Positions 62,062-64,000 of a stretch of DNA of 64,000 bases are shown here, piece by piece. The notes below the pieces were generated by a model. It searched no databases. It worked only from the letters and a program-made list of their open reading frames with translations, and was not told the origin of the DNA. Origin of the DNA: Cliona cf. orientalis. Its lineage: Eukaryota; Porifera; Demospongiae; Clionaida; Clionaidae. Numbering within the stretch: position 1 is the first letter of the stretch; every line of letters starts with the position of its first letter. A program made the position numbers and the translations under genes. Location of the stretch: assembly GCA_963930775.1 (NCBI GenBank), contig OZ005696.1, forward strand, positions 6,944,001-7,008,000, in the 5' to 3' direction.

Positions 62062-63339
62062 TGAGTTCTCGATACAATGCCCTTGGTCAAGAAGAGTTGC
62101 TGTCTACCACTGAATGCGGCGATACGTTGCTCACATATTCAATGGTTCCTTACTGTTCACTCTTTCTGACCTTTATAGGATACTGGTGAGTTCAATCATC
62201 CACCGTAACATAGTGAAGGTAGGCCATACATGTAGGTGTGAGTCTGAGTTGGATCCAAACGATGATGATTATTTACGCACATTACCACTTCCATTCCACG
62301 AGCAATTCGCTAATCTTTGCAAGATGGCATTTGATGGTGTGATGAAAAATGTGACCATTTTTTCAGCAGATGACCTAAAATGTGATAAGGTTTCACCAGA
62401 ATCCGCACTTAGCCTGCTCCATGGTGTACCTAGCTTTGTTCGTTGTATATAGACAGTCTGTTTTCTACAATTTTGTGCACTTGATGATTCAAGAATTCCT
62501 TGCAGCTGACTATATCTTACAGTTGCCTTTAGAGGATCAGATTGAAGCATTTAAGAAACTATTTGGCCAGCCCCGATTTGTGGCAGTATTTCAATTTTAT
62601 GCTAATAAGGCAAAGTTCGATCAGATGGAGTCAGCTTCTACATTTTGCTCATTTTTTGCACAATTTTTTAGACGAATTCGTTCCCATGTTGATAGCCAAA
62701 GTCAGAGACTCCCTCAGAAATGGCAGGGAGATCTAGAATGTCTTAAACACACCGATCCACAAGTTGCCATCTCGGAGGTTACAAACATAGAGCCAAATTC
62801 TGTTCCTCAACCACTTTCATTGCTTGACCCACTTCATATTGTGATGTACATTTCTTTGCCCTATTTCGATGTAGGATATGTGCTGGGTTCTGTGAGTGTA
62901 GCACGTGATGGTGAAATCAAAATTGAGATTAATTTTGTCTTTGTGTTAGAGATGATGTAATGATGTATGGCCATATGAGTGGAGCACGCGTACGACTTCC
63001 GTCTGCATCACAACATGCAAGCACACCTCCTACTGGGCTATCCAATACGTATTGTTCGGTTGATCTATACTTAGTATGTTAGCTTCAAGTACAGACTTTG
63101 ACAGTACACAGCTATTGCAGAGTCTTCCCAAGGTGTGTTCCACCATAAAGGATCGTTTCCTTGTGATGTCGTACATTTCACCAACACTTTTTCGCGGGTT
63201 AATTTCTGTCTTTAGTAGCGATGCTGAATATGACCGCAGCAACATCCTTTTTGTCGGCAATGCCACAAGTGAAGTGCAAATGATGCAAAGTGTTCATCAA
63301 GAATTTGAAGCTTTTCAACAAAACTGTGTGACTCAGTAG
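62062..63339 (+). pseudogene. NLR-type receptor fragment, copy 2
   Basis: It starts at the same motif as copy 1 (PLNAAI) and is more complete: LLFTLSDLYRILVSSIIHRN, PFHEQFANLCKMAFDGVMKN, LLHGVPSFVR, FYNFVHLMIQEFLAADYILQ, then a C-terminal part ending EFEAFQQNCVTQ (stop 63337-63339). Frame breaks lie near 62100, 62447 (4-bp gain with stop) and 62960-63075. No P-loop half. Non-functional remnant of a NACHT receptor lying beside the Roco-Death gene. Confidence 0.8.
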
Positions 63340-63362
63340 CTAATGTACTCTAGACCTACACT

Positions 63363-63700
63363 AGCGATATCAGACCTCCAAGGGCCTCCAGTAAATCGAA
63401 AATATCTCGGCTCTGGCTGGGAGTACACTCACAGAAAAATTGCGCCAGGTAGCTCACTGAATGAGCTATCTACTGATGCCTTAACTCTGCAAATTGGTTC
63501 AGCGGAATCGCCGCTAGCTTCGTTTTTGTTTGTATTAAGTTTAGGTGGGCGTGGCTACGTAACGGTTTTACGTACGGACGCGTTACAAGCGCCGTTGGAT
63601 AGAGCTCGTGGAGAGCTATCTTCTGATACTCGAACATTGATATTCCACTTAAAAATAATCCGCGGAAAAATCGGTGAAATTTGGAGGTCTGAAATCGCTA
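63363..63700. mobile_element. hAT-like MITE with 8-bp duplication
   Basis: 338 bp. Ends AGCGATATCAGACCTCCAA and TTGGAGGTCTGAAATCGCTA. Flanking CCTACACT at 63355-63362 and 63701-63708. Unit 1 has a single CCTACACT near 24283. Confidence 0.88.
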
Positions 63701-63708
63701 CCTACACT

Positions 63709-64000
63709 ATGACCAGCAAGCAGCTATCGAATCTTATGATTATTATTGAATTGTATTAAGGTACCATTAAATTGCGTGGGCGTGAGGTGGGGGATATGAC
63801 ACCTAAACCACATCAAAGTCATTAGTGAGGTGCATGCTGTGTAACCACGCCCTTTTAATTGCACAGGTCTCAGGGGTGTGGCTGCTAGAGCCGGAAGTGT
63901 TCATTTAATATCCTCCATGGACCGGAAGCCGAGCCGGAAGGGAGGGGCCAGGCCACGCCCAAAACAGCCCCACCCTGTTCCCCAAGGACCACCATTCTCA
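63709..64000. other. Beyond unit 2
   Basis: The first 45 bp finish the unit match (GACCAGCAAGCAGCTATCG). Then GC-richer DNA with no recognised feature. Confidence 0.45.

Larger units (their letters stand above)
28860..63760 (+). repeat. Segmental duplication, unit 2
   Basis: Right copy of the duplication. Offsets to unit 1 are about 30.7 kb at exon A, 24.4 kb at the first B exon (unit 1 gained a 6.4-kb retroelement there), 30.0 kb at C, 31.0 kb at D and 39.7 kb at Roc-COR. The last jump is explained by about 6.4 kb of mobile DNA between 46380 and 52800. Exon E has no visible partner in unit 1; one is expected left of the window. Confidence 0.88.

Noticed and set aside
63343..63759. 138-codon ORF at the right end
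   Set aside because: Mostly a hAT-like MITE that interrupts duplicated DNA.

Overview
The window is metazoan nuclear DNA. It has spliced genes with GT-AG introns, dense TIR and hairpin elements, an LTR retrotransposon, and Death-domain, Roc-COR and NACHT fragments of the kind that is abundant in sponges. A demosponge is my best guess; this is inference from gene content, not from a search.

The main content is a tandem segmental duplication on the + strand. Unit 1 (about 1-24345) and unit 2 (about 28860-63760) each carry one long gene. The gene is an array of single-exon Death-fold domains (types E, A, B, C, D), then a 701-codon Roc-COR GTPase exon, a Death domain split over two exons, and a last Death-domain exon with the stop. 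Unit 1 shows A (37-330), B (7826-8095), C (9304-9579), D (14678-14977), Roc-COR (16631-18733) and the Death exons to 19824; its 5' end is left of the window. Unit 2 shows E (28860-29147), A (30771-31064), three B exons (32253-32525, 34536-34802, 36310-36576), C (39312-39584), D (45644-45946), Roc-COR (56359-58461) and the Death exons to 59578. Every array exon has phase-1 borders, so exons can be added or lost without breaking frame. Domain order recalls DAPK1-type Roco proteins (Roc-COR followed by a Death domain), but with a Death-fold array in front. A role in immune or cell-death signalling is inferred.

Downstream of each gene, on the - strand, lie the last five exons of a glycogen branching enzyme (GBE1-like), truncated at the 5' end and broken differently in each unit (20436-22890; 60286-61911). 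Next comes a + strand fragment of an NLR-type receptor (NACHT winged-helix region onward), also broken (23041-24263; 62062-63339). The junctions match in both units, so the composite predates the duplication.

Mobile DNA makes up most of the introns. Unit 1 holds a 6.4-kb Ty3/gypsy-type element (723-7120, - strand) with near-identical LTRs, a 4-bp target duplication and several coding breaks. Unit 2 holds two DDE (IS630/Tc1-like) transposons (40079-44477; around 51100-52560), each with a convergent accessory gene or remnant. At least eight families of short TIR, foldback or palindromic elements are present. Several are nested, and many can be dated relative to the duplication because the other unit keeps the empty site. 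No promoter, true tRNA, rRNA or CRISPR array could be supported.
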